Of a stretch of DNA of 13,966 nt, positions 1 through 7,181 are shown one piece after another. The notes under the pieces are model-generated. The model was given only the letters and a program-made list of their open reading frames with translations, searched no databases and was not told the origin of the DNA. Where the stretch lies: positions 1-13,966 of the forward strand of contig USOK01000016.1 of assembly GCA_900556295.1 (NCBI GenBank). The letters are read 5' to 3'. The translations under genes were made by a program, and so were the position numbers. The first letter of the stretch is position 1, and every line of letters begins with the position of its first letter. The stretch is from an uncultured bacterium. GTDB taxonomy: Bacteria; Cyanobacteriota; Vampirovibrionia; Gastranaerophilales; Gastranaerophilaceae.

Positions 1-63
1 TAGACATATAATTTTGAATTCAGCAAATTTGTATTGTAAAAATTTTAACAATATTAAGGAGGG

Positions 64-804
64 TTATTTATAAATCTTATTCCCTATCTGAACTTGTTTT
101 ACATACATTTCTTCACAGGCTCCGAAACCTCTGCTGGTTGCGTCGGTGTCTGTTCTTGATAAACTTGATTTGCCTATTGCTTCTGCTTTTTCTGTATATA
201 TGTCTATTAAATAACCGTCGATTTTTACAATATCATTTTTCTTGATTTTTAGTAAAGCACCCATTACGTTAGAATTTGCAGGAATAATATGTGTATGAGA
301 TACGTGTGAACTTACAAAACTGATATCCCAAGGCATGTCATCATAAGGCGGTTTACTTTGCCATTGCAAACGACGGCTTTGACCTAATGTTTTGGAAGAT
401 TTGAACTTCCAATGCTTGTATAACTTCACTTTATCTCTAGCTAAATCTCCCCAAACAATCCCTAAATCGATTAGAAAAACATCATCAAAGTTACTCCTCA
501 TTACATCTCTAAACCAAAAATTTGTGTTTTTTGCAACAACAAGTCCTGATAATGAGTATTGTGCTTGCGGTTGTATAGCAAATCGGTACTTTTCTCCGTA
601 TATTTTAAGATATTTTGCATCCTGCAATTCTATTTGAACAGGCTCTTTGTATGTGTTTATTGGCTCCGTTGCAATTTGAGAAACATGCGGGAAACTGAAT
701 TTTACACGAAACAATATATCGCCAAGTATTGAATTTACGACAATAATAATGAAAATGAGTAAACTTAGTCTGCAAAACCACTTCCAGATATCTTCAAATT
801 CCAT
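64..804 (-). CDS. Membrane-anchored conserved hypothetical protein
   Basis: A 246-residue protein with a hydrophobic segment at about residues 11-30 preceded by a short N-terminus, so it is probably a single-pass membrane protein with most of its mass outside the cytoplasm. Two stretches look like family signatures: SSHVSHTHIIPAN (165-177), followed by a KKNDIVKIDGYLI beta-strand-like stretch, and SSLSRTDT with GACEEMYV near the C-terminus (213-235). I associate this combination with an uncharacterised family found in many bacteria; no catalytic function is known to me. The start is supported by AAGGA upstream of the ATG, and this site overlaps the stop codon of the histidine kinase gene (9 nt between the genes), so the two are very likely co-transcribed and translationally coupled. 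It may be an accessory of that sensor, but this is inference from position. No clear terminator is visible in bases 1-63. Confidence 0.8.
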   Translation of the reverse strand: MEFEDIWKWFCRLSLLIFIIIVVNSILGDILFRVKFSFPHVSQIATEPINTYKEPVQIELQDAKYLKIYGEKYRFAIQPQAQYSLSGLVVAKNTNFWFRDVMRSNFDDVFLIDLGIVWGDLARDKVKLYKHWKFKSSKTLGQSRRLQWQSKPPYDDMPWDISFVSSHVSHTHIIPANSNVMGALLKIKKNDIVKIDGYLIDIYTEKAEAIGKSSLSRTDTDATSRGFGACEEMYVKQVQIGNKIYK

Positions 805-813
805 AAATCTTCC

Positions 814-2586
814 TTATACTTTGGTTGTTTGTTGAATTATAGCAATTGGTAAAATAATTCCAAATGTTGAGCCTTGTCCAACAGCTGAACGAACAAATAC
901 TTTCCCATTGTGATATTTTTCAATTGTTTGTTTTACAAGATGCAATCCAAGTCCTGTTCCTTTCACTGTGTGAATATTGTTTTCAACTCTATAAAACCTG
1001 TCAAAAATTTTCTTTTGAAATTCTGGAGCAATTCCGCAACCTTGATCTGTTACTGTAATTTCTGCATTATCTCCTGATTTTATAAGATTAACTTTTATTA
1101 CTCCATTATCTGGGGAATATTTTATTGCATTTGACAAAAGGTTCGTTAATGCTCGTTCTATTCCATCGTAATTAAATAAAAATTCGGGGATGCCTTCTTC
1201 TTTATTAATCGAAATTGTCAAATTACGTTCTTTGGTTAATGCTTGAACTTGGTTTGTGCAAGTATCAACAACTTCATAGATGCTGTTTAGAGATTTTTCC
1301 ATTTGCGCATTAGCTTCCATTCTGGAAAAATCAAGGATATCGTTTACCATACCCTGAAGTCTAATGATTTCTTGGTTAATGGTACCAATAAATTCTTTTT
1401 GAGTATCATAATCGAATTCGTTGCCATAATTGTAAAGAGTGTCAATATAACTTCTCAAAACTGTTACCGGAGTTCTTAATTCATGGGAAACATTTGATAT
1501 GAAAGTAGAACGCATAGCATCCATTTCTGCCTCTTTTGTCATATCAATAAGAACTATAATATAACCTACATAATCTTTATTTCGGGTAAACATTGGAGAA
1601 ATAACTGATTTAATTACTCGTTTGTCAACTTGAATATTAAATTCAAGCGGTTTGTTTTCCATAACTTCAAGTGGAGTGTCTTTAAATTCTTCAATTTTAT
1701 CTTTAAAGCAGAAATTTCCCTCTGTATCAATGTAATCTTGGATTTTTATATTTAAAGTTTGATTGTCGTCGAGTTCGAGTAATTTGTGTGCGTGATTGTT
1801 GATTAAAACAACATTATCATTGTTGTCGCATACAACAACTCCGTTAGCAATGCTCATAAGCACTGCTTCGAGTTTGTTTCTTTCTAATGTCAATTGCTCA
1901 ATGTTCTGCTCTTCGTACAAATGTAGCCTGTTTGACATTTGGTTAAAAGAGTTAAACAATTCTTTAACTTCTGAGCTGACATCCTCATCTTGAATTGTAT
2001 ACCCAAATTCTCCTGTAGAGATTTTTTGAACGCCATTGTGCAGAATACGCAATTCTCTAGTGATTAAATAAGTATTTATCAAAATTACAAATGCAAATAC
2101 AAGCCATGCAACTGAGAAAACAAATAATAGTGATGCTCTTGTGGTTGAAGAAATTTGTGCAATGATGTTTCCAGAAAGTCCCGCTGTTACAGAACCAACG
2201 TTAACACCATCTGATGTAATCATAGGAGAGCTTACGATAATGTTAGGTGTTTTGTTAGTCGAATTTGGTTCAGCTCCGCTTCTATAAAGTAATTTGCCTT
2301 CTGAATTTCTGAATTCAATAAACACTATATCGCTATGCGATTCAACAATTGTGTCGGCGTGACTTTTTAATGTTTCTTTACTTGAATGTGGAGTATCTAT
2401 AAGTTCAGCACATTCAATAGCTAAGGCTTTAGAAACAATTTGCCCAAAATTTTGATAACCTTCATTAAGTTTTTTTTGTATATTGAAAATCGCAAATATT
2501 GCAATTGCGATAATTAAAATAGTGCTAAGTAATAATCCCGAAATAATTAAACGGTTTTGCGTCGTTAAGCTCACTTGTTTTGTCAT
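814..2586 (-). CDS. Sensor histidine kinase, PhoR/WalK-like
   Basis: A 590-residue membrane sensor kinase, expected to phosphorylate itself on histidine and pass the phosphate to a response regulator. Visible in order: TM1 (about 13-34), an extracytoplasmic sensing region (about 35-150), TM2 (about 151-176), HAMP (about 177-230), a PAS domain (about 238-345), HisKA with the H box FISNVSHELRTP (phospho-acceptor H368), and HATPase_c with the N box NLLSNAIKYS (N486), G1 DQGCGIA (D514), F box FDRFYR (529-533) and G2 GTGLGL (543-548). All catalytic motifs are intact. This order is that of PhoR/WalK/PnpS-type kinases, but no response regulator lies in the window, so the signal and partner cannot be assigned. 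The ATG has no Shine-Dalgarno sequence; a promoter ends 6 nt upstream of it, which suggests a leaderless message. The gene heads a two-gene unit with the downstream membrane protein. Confidence 0.95.
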   Translation of the reverse strand: MTKQVSLTTQNRLIISGLLLSTILIIAIAIFAIFNIQKKLNEGYQNFGQIVSKALAIECAELIDTPHSSKETLKSHADTIVESHSDIVFIEFRNSEGKLLYRSGAEPNSTNKTPNIIVSSPMITSDGVNVGSVTAGLSGNIIAQISSTTRASLLFVFSVAWLVFAFVILINTYLITRELRILHNGVQKISTGEFGYTIQDEDVSSEVKELFNSFNQMSNRLHLYEEQNIEQLTLERNKLEAVLMSIANGVVVCDNNDNVVLINNHAHKLLELDDNQTLNIKIQDYIDTEGNFCFKDKIEEFKDTPLEVMENKPLEFNIQVDKRVIKSVISPMFTRNKDYVGYIIVLIDMTKEAEMDAMRSTFISNVSHELRTPVTVLRSYIDTLYNYGNEFDYDTQKEFIGTINQEIIRLQGMVNDILDFSRMEANAQMEKSLNSIYEVVDTCTNQVQALTKERNLTISINKEEGIPEFLFNYDGIERALTNLLSNAIKYSPDNGVIKVNLIKSGDNAEITVTDQGCGIAPEFQKKIFDRFYRVENNIHTVKGTGLGLHLVKQTIEKYHNGKVFVRSAVGQGSTFGIILPIAIIQQTTKV

Positions 2587-2592
2587 ATTAGA

Positions 2593-2621
2593 ATTATACC
2601 ATTCAAAGTCTTTACGGGCAA
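2593..2621 (-). promoter_or_regulatory. Extended -10 promoter of the histidine kinase gene
   Basis: On the minus strand, TTGCCC (2616-2621) lies 17 bp upstream of a perfect TATAAT (2593-2598) preceded by TGG, which gives an extended -10. The start codon begins 6 nt after the -10, so transcription starting 7 nt downstream of the -10 would begin at the A of the ATG. No ribosome binding site is present. The element lies in the 63-bp gap after the ybaK-like gene, so the kinase has its own promoter. Confidence 0.75.
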
Positions 2622-2649
2622 GTAGTTTTAATTAATTTATTTATAATGC

Positions 2650-3120
2650 CTATTCTACAATGTCCGCAAGATTATATTTTATAACCTTAGAAAGTTCTTC
2701 CAAACTCATTTCTACCTGATATCCGATTTTTCCACCACTAAACATGATAGTCTCAAAATCTTTTGCAGAATTGTGTATTGTTGTTGTGAAAAACTTTTTC
2801 ATACCTATCGGAGAACAACCGCCATGAATATAACCGGTCAATGGTAATAATTCTTTTGATTTTATCATTTCTACAGATTTTTCACCAACGCTTTTGGCTG
2901 ATTTCTTGAGGTTTAATTCTTGTGCGACAGGAAGCATAAAAACATAATGTTTGCCAGATTTCCCTACTGTTACAAGTGTTTTGAAAACTCTTTCAGGATT
3001 TTGGTTTAAAACTTTGGCAACTTCAACTCCGCTTACGGCGTCTGTTCCAACATAGCTATAGAAATTATACTTTATTTTAAGTTTGTCCAGCTCGCGCATT
3101 GTGTTTGTTTTATGTTCCAT
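2650..3120 (-). CDS. ybaK: YbaK-family Cys-tRNA(Pro) deacylase
   Basis: A 156-residue protein matching the YbaK/EbsC family, cytosolic enzymes that hydrolyse Cys-tRNA(Pro) mischarged by prolyl-tRNA synthetase. The family hallmarks are present: VFKTLV with the conserved lysine (K47, equivalent to the essential lysine of the family), PVAQELNLKKSAKSVGEKSVEM (about 64-85, split here by no gap), TGYIHGGCSPIG (95-106) and SGGKIGYQVEMS near the C-terminus. Length is typical for a free-standing YbaK. The start is supported by AGGAG with a short A/T spacer before the ATG. Its ribosome binding site begins directly after the U-tract of the terminator that closes the upstream dehydrogenase gene, so its own promoter must lie inside or before that hairpin, or it depends on read-through. 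Family assignment is firm; the exact mischarged tRNA substrate is inferred from the family. Confidence 0.93.
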   Translation of the reverse strand: MEHKTNTMRELDKLKIKYNFYSYVGTDAVSGVEVAKVLNQNPERVFKTLVTVGKSGKHYVFMLPVAQELNLKKSAKSVGEKSVEMIKSKELLPLTGYIHGGCSPIGMKKFFTTTIHNSAKDFETIMFSGGKIGYQVEMSLEELSKVIKYNLADIVE

Positions 3121-3131
3121 AAATTTCTCCT

Positions 3132-3168
3132 AAAAAAATCCCTCAACAATAAGCTGAGAGATTTTTTT
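3132..3168 (-). terminator. Intrinsic terminator after the FAD dehydrogenase gene
   Basis: An inverted repeat pairs 3132-3147 with 3153-3168 around a 5-nt loop. On the minus-strand RNA all 16 positions pair, two of them as G-U wobbles, and the stem ends in a run of seven U. On the plus strand the same two positions become A-C mismatches, so the hairpin is best formed in the minus-strand transcript. It starts 12 nt after the dehydrogenase stop codon and its U-tract runs into the AGGAG of the ybaK-like gene. Confidence 0.85.
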
Positions 3169-3180
3169 ATTTTATATTTT

Positions 3181-4557
3181 TTATCCTCTTGCACAAATTG
3201 TTCTTGCTACATGAACACCTGAAGCAGAAGCTTGGATTAATCCTCTTGTAACACCTGCGCCATCTCCGATTGCAAACAAGTTTTTAACACCTTCTGTTTC
3301 AAGTTTGTCCGTCAATTTAACCCTTGCTGAATAAAATTTAACTTCAATACCGTAAAGTAGCGTATATCTTGAAGCAGTTCCTGGGCAAACTTTATCAAGA
3401 GCTTGTAACATTTCTATAATGCTTGTCATTTGTCTATAAGGGATTACAAGGCTCAAATCCCCAGGAGTTGCACAAGTTAGGGTCGGTTTGATAATACTTG
3501 ATTTAATTCTTTCTGGTGTCGAACGTCTGCCATCTAGCAAGTCGCCGAAACGTTGTACCAAAATCCCACCGCCAAGCATATTTGCAAGTCTAGCAATATG
3601 TTGACCGTATTGGATTGGTTCTTTGAACGGTTCTGTGAATTTTTCGCTAACCAAGAGCGCAAAGTTTGTATTGTTAGTTGTTTTTTCTGCATAACTGTGA
3701 CCGTTTACAGTAGAAATTCCGTTGTAGTTTTCTTGAACAACTTCGCCGTTTGGATTCATACAAAATGTTCTAACTTCGTCGCCGAAAGTTGGTGAGTGGT
3801 AAATTAATTTTGATTCGTACAACTTATCAGTCAGTGGTTCAAAAACTGGAGCCGGAAGTTCAACCCTAACCCCAACATCAACTGCGTTGTTTACCATTCC
3901 AATTTTGTGTTTTGCAAATTCTTGAGTAAGCCAATCTGCGCCTTCACGTCCAGGGGCAACAATTGTGTATTCTGCGTTGATTGTTTCGCCGTTATCAAGA
4001 ATGATTCCCTTAACTTGTTCACATTCAACGATTAGTGATTGTGCAGAAACGTTATTTAAAATTGTAATTTTGTCATTTAAGTAGTCTTGCATATTTTTTA
4101 ATACATTAAGACTTCTTTCTGTACCTAAGTGTCTAACAGGAGAATGAACAAGCTTTAATTCTGCAAGAACAGCTTGGTGTTCAAGTTCTTGAAAAACTTT
4201 CATATCTGTTCCAAAAACTTCGTCAGTTGCTCCATAATCAAGATATAACTGATCGGCATAAGCAATTAAATCTTCTACTTGTTTTCTGTCCATATAGTCA
4301 ACCAAGTGACCGCCAACATCCGGAGTAAGGGTTAATTTACCATCCGAAAAAGCTCCGGCACCGCCCCAACCACACAAAAGACCACATCTTTTGCAAGTTG
4401 GACATTTTTCATAGCCTTCACGAAGCAAACATTTTCTTTTTTCAATCCTTTGCCCTTTTTCGATTAGGATAATTTTCCAATCCGGTTTTAGTTTAGTAAT
4501 TTCTAAAGCTGTAAAAATACCTGCTGGACCTGCCCCTATGATAGCCACATTGTACAT
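3181..4557 (-). CDS. COG2509-type FAD-dependent dehydrogenase
   Basis: A 458-residue flavoprotein. It has an N-terminal Rossmann FAD-binding motif GAGPAG (8-13) with an acidic residue ending the second strand (LIEKG), a GWGGAGAFSDGKL motif (about 63-75) and a C-terminal GDGAG flavin motif (431-435). Between the first two lies a cysteine cluster, C43, C52, C55, C58 and C62 (CPTCKRCGLLC), typical of this uncharacterised dehydrogenase family and possibly a metal or iron-sulfur site. Substrate unknown. Two start codons are possible: the ATG at 4561-4563 sits only 2 nt from GGAG, while the ATG at 4555-4557 sits 8 nt from it and begins directly with MYNVAIIGAGPAG, so I chose the latter; the longer form would add Met-Lys. 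The gene follows the 206-residue gene after about 80 nt and ends in a strong terminator. Confidence 0.9.
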   Translation of the reverse strand: MYNVAIIGAGPAGIFTALEITKLKPDWKIILIEKGQRIEKRKCLLREGYEKCPTCKRCGLLCGWGGAGAFSDGKLTLTPDVGGHLVDYMDRKQVEDLIAYADQLYLDYGATDEVFGTDMKVFQELEHQAVLAELKLVHSPVRHLGTERSLNVLKNMQDYLNDKITILNNVSAQSLIVECEQVKGIILDNGETINAEYTIVAPGREGADWLTQEFAKHKIGMVNNAVDVGVRVELPAPVFEPLTDKLYESKLIYHSPTFGDEVRTFCMNPNGEVVQENYNGISTVNGHSYAEKTTNNTNFALLVSEKFTEPFKEPIQYGQHIARLANMLGGGILVQRFGDLLDGRRSTPERIKSSIIKPTLTCATPGDLSLVIPYRQMTSIIEMLQALDKVCPGTASRYTLLYGIEVKFYSARVKLTDKLETEGVKNLFAIGDGAGVTRGLIQASASGVHVARTICARG

Positions 4558-4565
4558 TTTCATAT

Positions 4566-4569
4566 CTCC
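4566..4569 (-). promoter_or_regulatory. Ribosome binding site deciding the FAD dehydrogenase start
   Basis: GGAG on the minus strand is 2 nt from the upstream ATG (4561-4563) and 8 nt from the in-frame second ATG (4555-4557). The longer spacing is the usual one, which favours the second ATG. Confidence 0.6.
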
Positions 4570-4639
4570 ATTAATTTGTAATCAACCAATTGAGTTTAAC
4601 CCAAACAAAGCATTTTTTAAAGTGTTTGTGAAGTATTTG

Positions 4640-5260
4640 TTAAGTATCAATCTTGCTGAAGGAAATGTCGTTCAACGTTATTTTAAAACTCTTTTCGCCA
4701 TATTTTTGATTGCTTGTAAGGTGTAAATTTAAAGAAACTGGTTCACCGATTTTTTGTTTTGTTTCTTGTACAAATCCCTCTTTTATGCGTAGTTTTGTAG
4801 AGCGTAAAAAGTTCATAATATTAAACCCATAGCTTTTTTTTGCATTATATAAATCAAAACTGTTTGAAATATTTTTAGCTTTGCAGATTTGTTGAGCTTT
4901 CCCTAATGTTTCGCCAAGTTCTTTTAATTTTTTAGCTTGTAGACCTGTAAATAAATAACTTCCGCTTTCATCAATTATGCATCGAAAATAATCTGACGGT
5001 TGAACATTTTTCTGATTCCAGGCTTTCGGATACCCTTTAACTCCTTGGAAAAAATCATAATCAGGATCGTGCTGTGCGTATTTTTTGATAATATTATACT
5101 TTTTGGTATCTCCATTAACAGGACCAGCTAGAACAGATGTTAATTGGCGTGTCGCAGAACGAGTAAGTTTTGGACTGTAAGACTCCATTCCGTCGATGAA
5201 TACTCTAATTGGTGCTACGCTTGTGAAAGATGGATTGCTATTATTTACTGCAGAAATCAT
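4640..5260 (-). CDS. Lineage-restricted hypothetical protein (PSFTS/VFIDGM type)
   Basis: A 206-residue protein without signal peptide, membrane segment or recognisable enzymatic motif. The N-terminus carries NPSFTSVAPIRVFIDGM (9-25), followed by a helical part, a YAQHDPDYDF stretch (61-70), PSDYFRCIIDESGSYLFTG (88-106), a Lys/Leu-rich helix (107-130) and SFDLYNAKKSYG (134-145). I recall similar proteins in gut Gastranaerophilales genomes, where short N-terminal SFxS-type motifs are common; this is memory, not a search, and no function is known to me. The start is supported by AAGGA 6 nt before the ATG. It lies 48 nt downstream of the metzincin gene on the same strand with no clear terminator between, so it is probably the last gene of the smc operon. 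The following 82-nt gap shows no convincing terminator. Confidence 0.8.
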   Translation of the reverse strand: MISAVNNSNPSFTSVAPIRVFIDGMESYSPKLTRSATRQLTSVLAGPVNGDTKKYNIIKKYAQHDPDYDFFQGVKGYPKAWNQKNVQPSDYFRCIIDESGSYLFTGLQAKKLKELGETLGKAQQICKAKNISNSFDLYNAKKSYGFNIMNFLRSTKLRIKEGFVQETKQKIGEPVSLNLHLTSNQKYGEKSFKITLNDISFSKIDT

Positions 5261-5308
5261 AATTTGTCCTTTTTTTATCGCTTAAAAAAACTGTAAAAAT
5301 ATTTTTTG

Positions 5309-6673
5309 CTAGTTAGAATTTTCAAGAATTAGTAAATTTACATTAAAAGGTTTCTTTTTAGTTTGTTTTGCGTGTTTTATGTTAGAAATTAATTCCTTAA
5401 TATCTTCATTATCTGTGATTTGTTGTGCTTCTTCTGCATAAGAAAGTGCGGAGTCTAGTTTATTAGTGTTAAGTAAAATTACGCTCAAATTGTAACAAAT
5501 CATGAATTTTTCTTCATCACTTTTAGCTAAAGAATAAGCCTTTTTCATTGCCCTTATAGCCTCTGCATTTCTATTTAATTCTGCATATGCAATTCCCATA
5601 TCAATGTATCCGCCAGCGAGATCTGGGGCATTTTTTATGTAATTTTGTGCTTCCTTAAGTTTGCGTAGTGATATTTGGTTTGATGTGCCCAAAACAATTG
5701 GGGCATAAATCAATCCTTTGGTCTTTAAATTTTTTTTTGGTGTGTTTGTAATTGTTGGTACTAATTTGTATAGCAAACGTATTGTGTTTATATCTTTGGA
5801 TGACAAATATTGGAAAGAACTTCTGTATGGAGCATAAAAGCTTGTGTTTTCATTTGTTGACATATACATTAAGTCTTCAGTACTGTAACTGTGCCCCATA
5901 ATTCCAAGTGCATGCCCGATTTCGTGCAAAATTGTGTTGTATAATTCCTTGTCTGAAAAGAAATTCCCATTTGGGTCGTTTGTGTATAAAACAATTTTCA
6001 TTTGTTTTAAAATATCACCACTGTACGTCGGTGTTGTAAAGCCAACTACATATTTGCAATTGTCATCTAAGCAATTTCCACTTGGTGGCTGTGAAATTTC
6101 TATTGAAATATTTGCAGAATTCGAATTCTTTGAAGTTGCAAAGGTAATAAAACCTGTTGCAGATTGCCATTGAGAAAAGGCTCTTAATATTTCTGTTTTG
6201 TAATAAGATGGTGTACTAGTTCCACTGTTATCTGTTATAGCGACAGTTAATGGGAATTTGGATGTATCCCAGCGTAAAATGCCTTTATCAAGAGGAACTT
6301 GTTCGATATAATTATCTCCAATATTGGTTAAAATAGTTCTTTGCCATTCTGAAACTTTATTTTGTGCAACTTGTTGTGCGCTATCTTGCATATTGCCTGT
6401 TGCAATTTCAAACATTTCTTTTTGGATAGTTAAGCTTGGAGATAAATTCTCTAAAGACTTTACTAAATAGTATCTATAATCTTTGTTATGTGGATTAAAA
6501 AATACAGCATTTTTAAAGTTTTTTCGTGCTTGAACATAATCTTCTTGTTTAAAAGCGTTTTGTCCTTGCCAATAGTAAAAAGACGGCATTAATTTAAAAA
6601 CAATTCCGAATACTATTGCAAACGTACATATAAATATTGTTGTTTTTCTGTCATTATTGTTTGCTTGGCTCAT
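5309..6673 (-). CDS. Matrixin-like metzincin metalloprotease with TPR repeats
   Basis: A 454-residue protein with one N-terminal membrane segment (about 11-30), a first TPR-like unit (about 33-78), a metalloprotease domain (about 130-305) and a C-terminal TPR array (about 335-435). The protease has the complete zinc motif HEIGHALGIMGH (H250, H254 and H261 as ligands, E251 as general base) and a DLMYMS Met-turn around M269, which define the metzincin clan; the strand pattern and length fit matrixins. C201 and C206 could form a disulfide. The membrane anchor suggests the protease acts outside the cytoplasm on surface or secreted proteins. The gene overlaps the end of scpB by 20 nt, with AAAGG upstream of the ATG inside scpB, so it is translationally linked to the condensin genes. 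No propeptide cysteine switch is evident. Confidence 0.9.
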   Translation of the reverse strand: MSQANNNDRKTTIFICTFAIVFGIVFKLMPSFYYWQGQNAFKQEDYVQARKNFKNAVFFNPHNKDYRYYLVKSLENLSPSLTIQKEMFEIATGNMQDSAQQVAQNKVSEWQRTILTNIGDNYIEQVPLDKGILRWDTSKFPLTVAITDNSGTSTPSYYKTEILRAFSQWQSATGFITFATSKNSNSANISIEISQPPSGNCLDDNCKYVVGFTTPTYSGDILKQMKIVLYTNDPNGNFFSDKELYNTILHEIGHALGIMGHSYSTEDLMYMSTNENTSFYAPYRSSFQYLSSKDINTIRLLYKLVPTITNTPKKNLKTKGLIYAPIVLGTSNQISLRKLKEAQNYIKNAPDLAGGYIDMGIAYAELNRNAEAIRAMKKAYSLAKSDEEKFMICYNLSVILLNTNKLDSALSYAEEAQQITDNEDIKELISNIKHAKQTKKKPFNVNLLILENSN

Positions 6674-7181
6674 CTTTTATGCCTTTGTCAATTTCCAAAA
6701 TTTTTGCAAGTGATCTTGTATCACCTTTGAGTTTAAAATATTCAGCAAACTTCGGTGTTGTTTTTAGGTTAAAACTTCTTCCATTTTTATCTCTTGTCTT
6801 TGATACAAGCCCTTTTTCAACAAGTTCTTGAACATGCTCATAGGCAGTTGAGCCTCTAAGTTCTTTCAAATCTGTTTGACGAATAGGCTCTTTTAATGCA
6901 ATTACGGATAACGTACGCAAAACAGCAGGCTTTAAATCAACCGGACAAAGCAATTCTACCAAGTCCATATAATCTTCTTTTACCTGTAAAATATATCCGT
7001 TTTCATCGTCAATTTCCAATGCGCCATCTCTGGTTGAGTAGTCCATAATTAACTCTAAAATGGCTTCTTCAATCGTTTCTTTTTCTTCGCCTAAAATGAC
7101 GGCGATTTCATCAAGCGAAACTGCTCTTGCTGTTATAAACAAAACAGCTTCAATTCTGGATTTCAACTGTTCTATTTTCAT
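6654..7181 (-). CDS. scpB: Condensin subunit ScpB
   Basis: A 175-residue protein matching ScpB, the kite subunit that binds the kleisin ScpA as a dimer in the SMC-ScpAB complex, which organises and helps segregate the chromosome. Two winged-helix domains are visible: the first (about 1-80) contains the family opening IEAVLFITARAVSLDEIA, and the second (about 85-150) contains LRTLSVIALKEPIRQTDLKELRG, followed by LVEKGLVSKTRDKNGRSFNL. The frame opens with a GTG at 7193, but AGGTGGAG lies over that codon and is 6 nt before the ATG at 7179-7181, so the ATG is the likely start. It overlaps scpA by 32 nt and is itself overlapped by the protease gene, showing tight translational coupling. Confidence 0.95.
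   Translation of the reverse strand: MKIEQLKSRIEAVLFITARAVSLDEIAVILGEEKETIEEAILELIMDYSTRDGALEIDDENGYILQVKEDYMDLVELLCPVDLKPAVLRTLSVIALKEPIRQTDLKELRGSTAYEHVQELVEKGLVSKTRDKNGRSFNLKTTPKFAEYFKLKGDTRSLAKILEIDKGIKDEPSKQ

Noticed and set aside
56..63. Strong Shine-Dalgarno-like AAGGAGGG on the plus strand
   Set aside because: No start codon follows at a usable distance, and the downstream sequence is the antisense of the 64-804 gene.
5261..5308. A/T-rich stretch between the protease and the 206-residue gene as a terminator
   Set aside because: Only short A/T-only pairing is possible and no GC-containing stem is visible.
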